From: Denticeps clupeoides
Lineage: Eukaryota; Chordata; Actinopteri; Clupeiformes; Denticipitidae
Length of the DNA stretch: 64,000 bases
Direction: 5' to 3'
Assembly (NCBI RefSeq): GCF_900700375.1
Contig: NC_041716.1
Location: 19,826,578 to 19,890,577 of the forward strand
The notes beneath the pieces are model-generated. The model searched no databases. It had not been told where the DNA came from and was given only the letters and a program-made list of their open reading frames with translations. Shown piece by piece: positions 26,301-35,442 of the stretch; within the stretch, counting starts at the first letter, position 1; the number at the start of each line of letters is the position of its first letter. Both the position numbers and the translations under genes were made by a program.

Positions 26301-28263
26301 CTTATTGGCTTATGTTTTGCTCACATTTGAATGCTGGTGGTACTTTCATCCTAGTGGTAGCATGAGACGGAGTCTATAACTAACACAAGTGGCTCAGGTA
26401 GTGCAGCTCAATGCGACATCAATGCGAGCTGTAGCAAGAAGGTTTGCTGTGTCTGTCAGAGCATAGAGGTGCTACCAGGAGATAGGTCAGTACATCAGGA
26501 GGTGTGGAGGATGTTGTAGGGGGGCAACAGCCCTGGGTTCCTCCTAATCCAAGACAATGCTAGACCTCATGTGGCTGGAGTGTGTCAGCAGTTCCTGCAA
26601 GACGAAGGCATTGATGCTATGGACTGGCTCGCCTGTTCCCCAGACCTGAATTCAATTGAGCACATCTGGGACATCATGTCTCGCTCCATCCACCAACGCC
26701 ACGTTGTACCAGACTGTCCAGGAGTGGGCGGATGCTTTAGTCCAGGTCTGGGAGGAGATCCTTCAGGAGACCATCCACCATCTCATCAGGAGCCTGCCCA
26801 GGCGTAGCAGAGGCACATGGAGACCTCACACACTTCACACCCCATTTTGACTTGTTTTAAGGACAATAAATCTGGATGGATTTAAGTTGGATTTAAGTTG
26901 GATCGGCCTGTAGTGTGTTTTTCCACTTTAATTTTGAGTGTGACTCCAAATCCAGACCATGGGTTGATACATTTTTGTGATTTTGTTGTCAACACATTCA
27001 ACCATGTAAAGAAAGTATTTAATAATAATATTTCATTCATTCAGATCTAGGATGTCTTATTTTTGTGGTCCCTTTATTTTTTGAGCAGTGTATATCAGTT
27101 GAATACTAAAGCTGAATCTCTAAAATGCATCATATAAGAATGATGATGAAAAATGTTTTAACATTAATAAAATAGAAAGACATACTGTTGAAATCATCAT
27201 GCTTTACATGTATTATTCCTTTTTTCTGCTATAGCATGCGTGTAAATAGTGACAGTGCATCTCTGCCAGGACGGCAGAGAGGGGGAAGTGTGAGCGGGGG
27301 AGGGGGAAGCAGCCCTGTGCGTAAAGTCACCCTGCAGGTGCCCGAGGGCCGACTCATCCTGCCCCCGCACTCTCCTGGCATCACCCGCCAGCTCTCAGGG
27401 TAGGCAGCCCACACTTCACACATTATTCATAGTCTGTATGTGCCATTGCAATGCTTACAGTGACATTCAATAAATTATTCATTTTTACAGAATTTTATCT
27501 GTTAACAGTCACTATGATTCTTTCGACCTTCTCTCCAGAACGTCAGAGCGCAGACACACTCTGGACAGCATGAGACCAATACCTAGTGGACAGGACAGGC
27601 CAGTTTTGGTTGATAAGGTTGGAATGTTCACATTTAATAATGCATGCCTAAAACAGTGATTCTGTCATTCAGATTTCTTCTGAAGCAGCAAGAGACTAGT
27701 CAAAAAAAGCAAACAATATACTCTATTTTAGTCACATTTGTGTGCCTTATGTGTTTTTCAATTTCATTTTATTTCATTGTATATGTTGCATTATGTATTT
27801 TATGTTATATAATCTTTCATTATAACTACAGATTTTTGTCTTCACACTGCATTTGGTTTTATGTTTTCACATGCTCTTGTCATGAATTTGTGTGTAGCAT
27901 AATTCCCTTTTTCACCATCACAAACGTAACACTGATGAGTCACTGTGTGAAAAGTGACCCTTGGACACAAATGTGTTGTAGTGGGATAACTTCCTGAGCT
28001 GTGATACTGTGCTGATTTCTGTGTATCTGGCCCCCCTGCAGGACATCAGCCGCCAGATGGACAGTGTCTTCAAAGAGCTTCTCTCTCGCCAGCCTCCCCT
28101 GAATGCCTCCAGCATCATGGCAGCTCCTTCTGCGCCCTCCGCTGCCAACCCCTCTGCCCTCTCCACCTCCCCGCCACCCTCCACCTCTCGGCCTGCAGCC
28201 AAGAAGCCTGGCTTCAGCCTGAGGAGCAGGGCTCTTTTCAAACCCGCAGACCAGCAGGAATAA
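9623..28263 (+). CDS. arhgap4: arhgap4, Rho GTPase-activating protein 4 (F-BAR, RhoGAP, SH3)
   Basis: A srGAP-family regulator that switches off Rho-type GTPases and shapes membrane and actin. Coding exons: 9623-9689, 11525-11696, 12026-12188, 12432-12494, 13897-14070, 14202-14330, 15534-15755, 16172-16273, 16754-16939, 17915-17999, 18134-18161, 18684-18780, 21440-21500, 21640-21717, 22019-22147, 22724-22829, 22929-23156, 23877-23932, 24481-24652, 24734-24832, 27235-27399, 27539-27617 and 28042-28263. They sum to 2883 bases, or 960 residues (human 946). The N-terminus [20 protein letters not shown] opens an F-BAR domain (about 20-330). The RhoGAP domain (about 500-690) carries the arginine finger in EGIFRV (R525) and [11 protein letters not shown]. 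The SH3 (716-772) has ALFDY, DWWRGE and [17 protein letters not shown] before the GAP domain and MDSVFKELL near the C-terminus are ARHGAP4-specific against SRGAP1-3. The donor of exon 5 (GTGGTG) is weak. Exon 11 is a 28-base microexon. Confidence 0.95.
9762..9808. repeat. (TCTA/TCAA)n microsatellite
   Basis: An imperfect tetranucleotide run of TCTA, TCAA and TCTG units in arhgap4 intron 1. Confidence 0.85.
10011..10414 (+). repeat. two SINE family A copies in direct tandem
   Basis: The first copy (10011-10166) has lost part of its head and box B and stops in the 3' body. A second, nearly complete copy (10167-10414) begins at once with GGGCAGTGGTGGCCCAGCGG and ends in CACTTCACTTTTTTT. Insertion of the second copy into or next to the 3' end of the first is the simplest reading. 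Confidence 0.85.
11282..11318. repeat. (CT)n microsatellite
   Basis: A run of about 18 CT units in arhgap4 intron 1, about 200 bases before exon 2. Confidence 0.9.
12915..12943. repeat. (GT)n microsatellite
   Basis: An uninterrupted GT run in arhgap4 intron 4. Confidence 0.9.
15793..15998 (-). repeat. SINE family B, near full length
   Basis: On the minus strand: head GTAGTAGCCTAGTGGGTAAC (box A), GGTTCAAATCC (box B), the middle CATTGTGTCCCTGAACAAGA, then CTCTGGATAAGGGCGTCTGG and a repeated GTAAATGTAAATG tail. It lies in arhgap4 intron 7, just after exon 7. Confidence 0.88.
17284..17495 (+). repeat. SINE family A, internally shortened
   Basis: Head GCAGTGGTGGCCTAGCAGTT and tail ATCACTTCACTTTCA are present. 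The segment between box B and the CACTGCT block is shortened. It lies in arhgap4 intron 9. Confidence 0.85.
18279..18305. repeat. (GT)n microsatellite
   Basis: A GT run in arhgap4 intron 11, followed by a short GA run. Confidence 0.9.
19411..19468 (-). repeat. SINE family B, tail fragment
   Basis: The reverse of the family tail: CATTTACATTTACATTTACG, then GCATTTGGCAGACGCCCTTA and TCCAGAGCGACTTACAA. It lies in arhgap4 intron 12. Confidence 0.8.
20641..20750 (+). repeat. SINE family A, deleted copy
   Basis: The tRNA-like head (GGGCAGTGGTGGTCTAGCGG, box B GGGTTCAAATCCC) joins almost directly to the TTACTTCACTTCA end. The central body is gone. It lies in arhgap4 intron 12. Confidence 0.8.
22302..22480 (+). 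repeat. SINE family A, deleted copy
   Basis: The head GGGGCAGTGGTGGCCTAGCG and the 3' half are present. Box B and the following segment are missing. It lies in arhgap4 intron 15. Confidence 0.83.
25085..25258 (+). repeat. SINE family B, near full length
   Basis: Box A region GCAGCCTAGTGGGTAACACA, box B AGGTTCAAATCTC, CCATTGTGTCCCTGAGCAAG, and the tail GATAAGGGCATCTGATAAAT plus GTAAATGTAAA. It lies in arhgap4 intron 20. Confidence 0.85.
25604..26038 (-). mobile_element. solo LTR of an LTR retrotransposon (fossil), 435 bp, 5-bp target duplication TAGAT
   Basis: The ends are TG...CA (plus strand TGTCATGATATCC ... CACTTATACA), and the element is flanked by identical TAGAT at 25599-25603 and 26039-26043. 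Read on the minus strand it has a TATA-like CTATAAAAGG (25922-25931) and, about 280 bases on, AATAAA (25640-25645) near its end, in the order expected of a retroviral-type promoter and poly(A) site. No internal region is present, so it is a solo LTR left by recombination. The family was not determined. The perfect target duplication and intact ends suggest moderate rather than great age. It lies in arhgap4 intron 20. Confidence 0.72.
26088..27092 (+). mobile_element. Tc1-like DNA transposon relic, about 1.0 kb, with both terminal inverted repeats
   Basis: The left end TACACTGCTCAAAA (26088-26101) is matched by its inverse TTTTGAGCAGTGTA at the right end (27079-27092), with TA on both outer sides. 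The 26590-26800 part encodes the C-terminal transposase signature [12 protein letters not shown] (the last acidic residue of the DDE/D triad region) and SIHQRHVVP, but spread over more than one frame. The 5' transposase part is missing, so the copy is non-autonomous. It lies in arhgap4 intron 20. A sister copy sits at 42038-42640. Confidence 0.85.
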
Positions 28264-28675
28264 CAAACTGAGTGAGCAAAAAGCAGATTGAGGACCGGTT
28301 ACTACAGCAGTTATTCAAACGGAGCAGACCGAAGCAAGCTTTGAAAATGAGAGTTCTATTTTTCCAGGTCTACAACATATATTACTAGTCTTGCTACCTG
28401 ACCAGTTTGTTTTCCATACTAACACAGTGACATTAAGTGGAGTGTCTGAGATGTGTTATTGTAGTGATAGAGTAGTTATGTGAACATGTCTACTTTTGCC
28501 AAAAAGAAGTCCATTATAGTTGTCCTTTGGGCTCGAAGGGCTCACTGTAATTATGGTTATATGTCATGTGACTAGTGTGAGATTGACGTCCATGACTGAC
28601 AGAGGCAACTCCCTGCTATTTAACAGATATGGGGAAACATTCCAAACTCTTTGATCCTTCTTTAGCTGTGAAATA

Positions 28676-28712
28676 TACACACACATGCACACACACACAC
28701 ACACACACACTC
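28676..28712. repeat. (AC)n microsatellite in the arhgap4 3'UTR
   Basis: A CA-rich run between the arhgap4 stop codon and its poly(A) signal. Confidence 0.9.
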
Positions 28713-28861
28713 ACACATCCTCCCATAATGTGACAATCTGAACTGAATCCTGTGAGCCAGTTTTGAGTTGAACCGTTGTTCTGTTGATGGATGTAAAAAT
28801 ATAAAAAGAAAAAAACTGGATATACAGTTGGATAGCCTACTTGGAGAGGTACTGGCCATGG

Positions 28862-28867
28862 AATAAA
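28862..28867 (+). terminator. arhgap4: arhgap4 poly(A) signal
   Basis: AATAAA, 599 bases after the stop codon. It is the first canonical hexamer in the 3'UTR and is followed by GT-rich sequence. Confidence 0.7.
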
Positions 28868-30983
28868 GGTGCAATATGCAAGATATTGTAATCTTTAACC
28901 TTTCTTAAGCCATCTAATGTCATACTCTTGACAAAATCTTTTTTCTTACAAAAAAAAAACTTTGACACCAAACCAGGCCTTGCCTAATTGGACGGGTGGG
29001 TGGTAGATGGCAAAAGTTGATGAGGTATGTGAGATTGTACATATGTTGCTCTTGTCAGTGCCTGATCTGTGCTGGCTGCTTAGTCTCTTCTGCAAATGTT
29101 CCTAAATAATCTGAGAGGACAAGGGGTGCAAGCACAGACGCTGATAATTGCTCTCTCTCTCTCCATTGCACTCCACCACCTCTAGCTGCATTTACCCGTC
29201 CAGTCAGTGTAGAATTACTGGTTAACATACTAGCATGGGTAAATATCTCTCTACCACATGGCATAGATATATTTCACATTGTTACAAACCTCGTATTTCA
29301 TCAGATTATTTTGAATTTGAGTTAATATTAATACAAATATCTTACACATTGCACCTTTTTCTCAAACAAGTGCATTTCCAAAAAACATATTATTTTTATT
29401 GCATCACTGCAACAGGTGTTGTCTGATTTTACTTTATTTTTAGTTTATACTACTATTATTAGTGCAGAAGGATGGAAAACATTACTTGAATATCTTTTTT
29501 TTAAAACAAGTTAACAGTTTCAGTTTCATGGAGAGAAAAGGCAGTGGTGGAATAGTTCCTATGGATCCACACCACCCACAGACAGACTAGTGGGAAAAAT
29601 CAAGCAACAGGTGTGCTGACTAAAATAAATACTGTGCCGTGGCCATCTTGTTCAATCTGAGCGTTTTCCTTGCCATGTAGGGCCAATTGTAAAGCTGGCA
29701 GGAAGACCGTGAAGGGGTTAAATGAAATGCCAAGTAACAAATGCCAAGAATGACTATGTTGTGGATATAGGAAATATCCAGAGTGCTCTCACTTCCTCTT
29801 AATCCATGGTGCACAAATCCATTCACAGGTTCCCATGCTTGTCTGTGCCACATCTCACTGATTCAACCACACAGCTATGTTCTCTCTGTTTGAAGATGTC
29901 AAAGAAAATGTTAAATAATTGTCCTGAAATAATAAACGATATAGATTCTGGAGCTGTTTCTGGTGGTCCTCATGGTCAATGTGGTGTCAGCACTGATCAG
30001 TGAACCAGTGCCTGAAAGGTTTTGCGATTTACCAGTGAGATGGTGGTTTCTGATCAGAATGCACCATTGGATCTGACATAGTTAAAATGTCTTTCTGAAG
30101 TAACATTTTGTCTGTAAGAAATGGGCCGCTTTTGTGGTCATGATGGACTGTCTGTCTCTGAGATGGTGAATCGTGTAATCTGATCACCCCCCCACCACCA
30201 TTCCATCCCAAAATATCCCCCCTACTCACCACTCCAATAATACACAAGGCAGACATGCATGCACCCAGCATAGGCTGACATTAGTGGGGAAGGGGTACTG
30301 AGACTCTAATCCATGCCTTAACACAGATGCACGCTGATACTGAGAGACAAACACAAAATCTAACTTTGTTTCTGTACACATCCCGCAGACTTCAGCAGAA
30401 GGAGGAAGGATTAATGAAATAAAACAATTAGCCAGTCTTAGCCAGTCTTAGCCAGTCTCTGCATTTTCCTGTCTTTTGGCTTTGTTTTACTTCATAAGGT
30501 AAGTGGGAAAGTGTGCAATGAGAGTTGTGCAGCTGTTCATAAATGTACATAGAAAAGAAATGTATGAATTCGTTTTTTTTATAGATTTTAGATTATTAAG
30601 GCAAATACATATGGCTCCATACAGCATGTAATTAACATATATTAACATAATTGTCACAGTTTAGGTGATTATTAACATATTGTGTGTTTGAATATAACAG
30701 ATCCACATTCACAACACATTTTGCCAAACAGTCTGTCCCTGACTGGCTTTCAGCATGTCAACTGGAACTGAGTAAATATAGTAACTAGATGCACTTACAG
30801 TACCAGGGTGTGTCACGTCTTTTACAACACAGTGGGGCTGAATGTGTCATATACTCAGGTTGTTCCAGGATCCATACATTTAGGCCTTCTGGATTAATAA
30901 GAGCATAAATGTATAAATATAAATAATAACTGACACTATAAGTAAGAGTTTATCAGAATATAAATGTGTTGGCCAGGATCATT
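28868..30983. other. arhgap4 - caveolin intergenic spacer
   Basis: No gene or recognisable mobile element was seen. A three-copy 10-base tandem (GCCAGTCTTA) lies at about 30431-30460. The promoter of the downstream caveolin must lie in the AT-rich last few hundred bases, but no clear TATA box or CpG block was found. Confidence 0.5.
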
Positions 30984-33028
30984 ATGATGTCGGACGAGTA
31001 CCTAGTGGAATGTAAGTTTGACGATGATGAGGAGCAAGAAAATGTGCATTTTTCTCCATCAAAAGCCACACATAAATCCTCCACGCCTTCTATGGCCTCC
31101 CAGCCTTCTTTAATCCACATAGACAACAGAGATCCATATGACATCAACAAGCACCTGAAGGTAAAGTATTTTCAGAATTGTATCCTAGGATCGACATTTA
31201 AATGACAAGTCTGAGATGTCTGAGATTAATGCCCTCTGACTTTAGGTGGAGTTCAGTGATGTATTGGCTGAACCTGCTTCCACACACAGCTACGATCGTG
31301 TGTGGGTGTACAGTGGCATCGGGTTTGAATCAGCACGAATCTGGAGCTACCGCTGCCTCACTGTGCTGTGCGCCATCCCAGTCTCCCTCCTGTCTGGATG
31401 CCTCTTTGCTCTGCTTGCCTGTCTGCACATATGGTACAGTCCTGTCATCTTAAACCCATATGAATGTATAATTGCAACAGGTGCTGCTGCAGTATTATGA
31501 TCCAACTGAGTATTTCAAATCTTCTCAAGCAAGAATAAGCGTCTCATAAAATTTTGAAGCAGTGAGTAGCACAATGGTTAACAAACAGGTTGAAACATGC
31601 ATTCACAGATTCAAACATCACTTACTGACATTGTCTACCCAAAGAACAGACTTGTGGCCCCCTTTCCAAATGCATTATTTCACCTTAGCTCAATTTCATT
31701 TTACTTCCTCCTCCATTAAGGACTTCTTTAGTGTATGACATCACCTTAAATGTAAAAGGTAATAGGAAAATGGATATTACATTTCTGCATTCATCTGATT
31801 GACTATGACATGGTTTAGCAGATTGGTAGTTGACATGGCATTTAACATTAGTGAAAGTGATTGTCATTGTGAAACAGCACAGATCGGAATGTGTCCTCTG
31901 CTTTTATCCCTTTTATCCCATCTTCCCACCCATGAAAGTTGCCTGTGGAGCAGTGTGTGGGGACAGTGCTTTTGCTCAGTGGCACCTTGGTGGTTCAGGG
32001 ACTCGAACCAGTAACTTTCTGGTTACGGGTCCACTTCCTTACTGACTAGGCCACCATTGCCCCATTCCTTTAAGACATATTATATTGTGTCTTTCTAATC
32101 ACACATTGCATTATGATGTCGGCGTTCGGATGGTGTGGCCATTAGCCCTTCGTACGGTTAATGAGTAGCTCCTTGGAGTTGCTTCCTGTAATTAGTGATT
32201 GGTATGAATTAAATGAGCCTTCCCCTAGAATTTGTTGTTCCCCTTCTCCTCTTTCAGTTGCCAGTTTGGTTTCAGGGGAACCTCTTTAGTTCCCCAGCAA
32301 CCCTATCACTTCTTCTTTCAGATCATCCGCTGTCTGTAGAGCATATATGCAGCCGCCTTTATTTATATGTTTATGGACAACGTTTGGAAGCCTCAGAGGG
32401 GGTGGACTTGTCTGCATAGTCATTTAATTATTCCCTACTTGTATGCTACCCCATGGCTATGTCACAGCTCCCTCATCATTAGCAAACAATTAATGGGTAG
32501 GGTCATTGTTGGATCTCTCTTACTGTCTTTGATGTGCTGTATAGCTCCAAGTAAATTCCGAATGCTGATCTGACACAGCTTTTTGGATGTGTTTATGCTG
32601 TAATTTGGTTTTCAACAGTGGCCCTCAATGATGTATAGAGAGAGTTACTAATTTAACATAAACAGGAAACCATGTTCCTCATGTACGAATACCTAAAGGA
32701 ATGTAGTAAAATAATTTGCTAGATATAATGAAATTAAACATTCAACATTAATGGAAAAATAAACTTCATCAACAAAATGAAATGTACAATTCCAACATGC
32801 TTTAGAAAGCATGGCGGTTTCTTTACGTATTGTCTGTTTGCTATAATGGGTTGTTATATTTCTTTTTCTTTTATCAGGTGTGTGATGCCCTGCATCCAGG
32901 TGTGTCACACCTGCCTACCCTGCGTGCGTTCGCTCTGGCTGAGTCTGGTCAATATTTTCATTACACCATTCTGCGAGTCCTGTGCTCGCTGCTGCAATGG
33001 CATTTTTATCTTGCTCTCCAAAGACTGA
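30984..33028 (+). CDS. caveolin-2-like membrane scaffold protein
   Basis: A caveolin-family integral membrane protein of caveolae. Three exons (30984-31160, 31246-31433 and 32878-33028) give 171 residues. Landmarks: RDPYDINKHLK, then the family signature FSDVLAEP (62-69; FEDVIAEP in caveolin-1 and -2), THSYDRVWV leading into the scaffolding region (about 76-95), a hydrophobic hairpin (about 96-121, VLCAIPVSLLSGCLFALLAC) and a C-terminus ending LLSKD, like LQLSQD of CAV2. The final 50 residues hold nine cysteines. The NRDP...HLK region and C-terminus are closest to CAV2, not CAV1/CAV3. It could be the extra non-mammalian vertebrate caveolin sometimes called CAV2-related or CavY, so I give no symbol. 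Start: two adjacent ATGs (30984 and 30987), so the first residue is ambiguous by one. It lies between arhgap4 and ikbkg, where human Xq28 has no caveolin. Confidence 0.88.
31850..32065 (-). repeat. SINE family A, near full length
   Basis: In reverse orientation inside the second intron of the caveolin gene. It shows GTGATTGTCATTGTGA at the left, and GACTCGAACCAGTAA (box B inverse) and TGACTAGGCCACCATTGCCC (box A inverse) at the right. Confidence 0.85.
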
Positions 33029-33250
33029 TGGAACTGGATGGGAAAATTCCACAGAGGCATTTTTTATAAAACCTTGCTTTTTACAAATCTTTACCGTGCT
33101 CAGGTCTCTAGCCTCGTTATGAATGTGTCAAGAGTCAAGTCAAGAGAATGAAGCTGTTCATTACCAAATCTGACATTGTATTCCTACCAAAATACATTTA
33201 GAATGTAAGTTTTATGCAGACTAAATCAACTGTAATAATTTTGTCAAAGG

Positions 33251-33541
33251 TACAGTACAGGCCAAAAGTTTGGACACGCCTTCTCATTCAATGTGTTTTC
33301 TTTATTTTCATGACCAAGAGTGTGCAAAGCAGTAATCAGAGCAAAGGGTGGCTATTTTGAAGAAACTAGAATATAAAACATGTTTTCAGTTATTTTCCCT
33401 TTTTTGTTAAGTACATAACTCCACATATGTTCATTCATAGTTTTGATGCCTTCAGTGAGAATCTACCAACGTAAATAGCCATGAAAATAAAGAAAGCACA
33501 TAGAATGAGAAGGTGTGTCCAAACTTTTGGCCTGTATTGTA
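33251..33541. mobile_element. MITE, 291 bp, long terminal inverted repeats, inside the caveolin 3'UTR
   Basis: The left end begins TACAGTACAGGCCAAAAGTT, continuing TGGACACGCCTTCTCATTCA. The right end is its near-perfect inverse, ending TTTTGGCCTGTATTGTA, with TA at both borders. There is no coding capacity. This palindromic-ended element is widespread in fish genomes and is probably mobilised by a Tc1/mariner-type transposase. It lies between the stop codon and the AATAAA at 33737. Confidence 0.88.
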
Positions 33542-33736
33542 TTTTAGATATGTTGGATGAAAGATGGTTAACATCGGTTATGTGGAACAGTCTGAGAAAT
33601 GTTCTTTTCTATGTCATTTCTTACTATAGTAATAGTAATTCAGTTTCTAATATCCTGTACATTAAACACATCACTGTTCCACTTATCTTTAGTCTATCAG
33701 TACATTTTCATGGTGTGCATGACAAATTTTGTACAC

Positions 33737-33742
33737 AATAAA
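33737..33742 (+). terminator. candidate caveolin poly(A) signal
   Basis: AATAAA followed by an A-run, 709 bases beyond the stop codon. It is the first canonical hexamer that lies outside the MITE. An earlier non-canonical site is possible. Confidence 0.5.
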
Positions 33743-34140
33743 AAAATATTTTTTACCTAGGCAATTTGCATGCCTTTTATGTGTGTGGTGTATTACTAGT
33801 ATATAATACATGCATACAGCACATATATGAACAGAGAGTCTTGTTTTGGATGTGTCAAAATGGGAAACACAAAAGATCTAGGACATAACTCTACAATTGT
33901 AACAGGTAAGGCTAGACACTCTCAGATGGGAGAGGCTGCCTTAAACAATCACTATCGTCCTCCGTACACAAGCGAGGTGATTCAAGTGGGTGGAGCTTGT
34001 GGAGACCCCCCTGTATTCAGGGGACGCTGATCGGGGTTGTTGATATGCAGTGACAGGGCTGGTAAAATACATTGAGCAGATAAAGTATTTGTAAACTGAA
34101 ATCTTCAGGTGAATGAGTAATTGTTTATTTCTAAATACAT

Positions 34141-34169
34141 GTTAGTTAGTTAGTTAGTTAGTTAGTTAG
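34141..34169. repeat. (GTTA)n microsatellite
   Basis: About seven GTTA units between the caveolin and ikbkg genes. Confidence 0.9.
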
Positions 34170-34259
34170 CTATGCCATGAATGTCAGGATGCTACATATA
34201 CAACGGAATTGTAGGGGATACTTAACAGTGCAAACAGACAGATTGTGGCAGTGCAGACA

Positions 34260-34410
34260 ATACAGGTGGTCATCAGTGGCCGCACTACGCTATCATTGTG
34301 TCTTGGAGCAAGGAACTTACACTGTGTTTCTCCAGGAGGACTGTCCCTGTCACTACTGAGTCTAAGTCGTCCTGTGAGGGCGTCTGATAAATGCCATTAA
34401 TGTAAATAGA
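34260..34410 (+). repeat. SINE family B, diverged 3' two-thirds
   Basis: It matches the family middle (CATTGTGTCTTGGAGCAAGG, AGGAGGACTGTCCCTGTCAC) and tail (GGGCGTCTGATAAATGCC, AATGTAAATA). It abuts the ikbkg promoter motifs. Confidence 0.7.
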
Positions 34411-34465
34411 ACTTTATTTCCCAGTATTCCGTGCGCCCATTGAACTTCATTTCCCATCACGCCCT
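34411..34465 (+). promoter_or_regulatory. ikbkg: ikbkg upstream: two ZNF143/THAP11-type motifs
   Basis: ACTTTATTTCCCAGTATTCC (34411-34430, then GTGCG) resembles the long ZNF143/THAP11 consensus with core TTCCCAGNATTCCNTGCG. A second, weaker copy (AACTTCATTTCCCATCAC, 34443-34460) follows about 30 bases on. Both precede a GC-richer segment with candidate non-coding first exons of ikbkg (donors at TTTG|TAAGTA near 34615 and AAG|GTACAT near 34754). This type of site is typical of broadly expressed genes. Confidence 0.45.
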
Positions 34466-35442
34466 TGTACAAAGTTCGTCATTTGATGTGAGTGCGGAAG
34501 TGCAAGGGGGAATTCCTAGCCTTGTCAACTTCTGTCGGCTTTAGGAGGACAGGCGGTAACAAAGTCGAATTACCGCCTTAGAATTTAACACTTTTACTAC
34601 TGGATTTTTCTTTGTAAGTACGAAGACTGACAGTGACATGACTGTTGCACAGTGAGATCGGCAAGACCGGGTTAAAGGCAAAACAACTGGCTGGCGCTGT
34701 TTCTCGGCTTCTACAACTCCACCGTGCTAGCTGGCTAGCGCACTAGCTGAAAGGTACATAACAAACAGGTTCCACGAGCTCATATCTAATTGACCTCGTT
34801 TGCCCGGAGTTATTGTTTCTTTTGGGTGTTTTGCGCTGTCTTGTGATGTTTCACCTGGGCACGAGCAGCACTGCTAGCTAACTAAGTTAAACAACCAGTT
34901 AGCGAGTTGGCCAGCTAGCTCACTAACAGTAATCCTCATTATTGCTAACGTTTCGTGAATACATTGGTTGCGTAATTAAAATGTTTTTCTTTACGTTCCT
35001 GGCTGTCTTATTCACGTCTTGTTTTTTTTTTTTGCGAGGTATCATTGTTATGTACGATCAATTTGCACTTGTGCTTTAGCATGTAGCTTATCTTATGATA
35101 ACAGCAGCAATAATAGTAATTATAATGCTAGTATATTCACACAACACATAGCAACTCTGAACGGTGAGCTGATTCGTTTAGTAAAAGTATTAAGAGGATT
35201 ATTATTATTATAACAATTTGATGGAGATGGTTTTAGAAACCATTTGGAAAGAAGTACTGTGTGTGTACTTCAATGTGTAACCATGTTTATTTTCTATGTT
35301 TAAATCCTGAGTGGTGAAAGTTCTTCTTTTCTGTAATACATCCATCCTAACCTGTCAGTGTACATTCACATGGACTGCGTGAATGGTGGGATGAACATGG
35401 CTCTGTACCGGGACTAACATTTAGCCTCACCGCCTCAGGCTA

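Noticed and set aside
34141-34169. CRISPR-like or regulatory repeat array
   Set aside because: It is a plain GTTA microsatellite; no spacers, and the genome is vertebrate.
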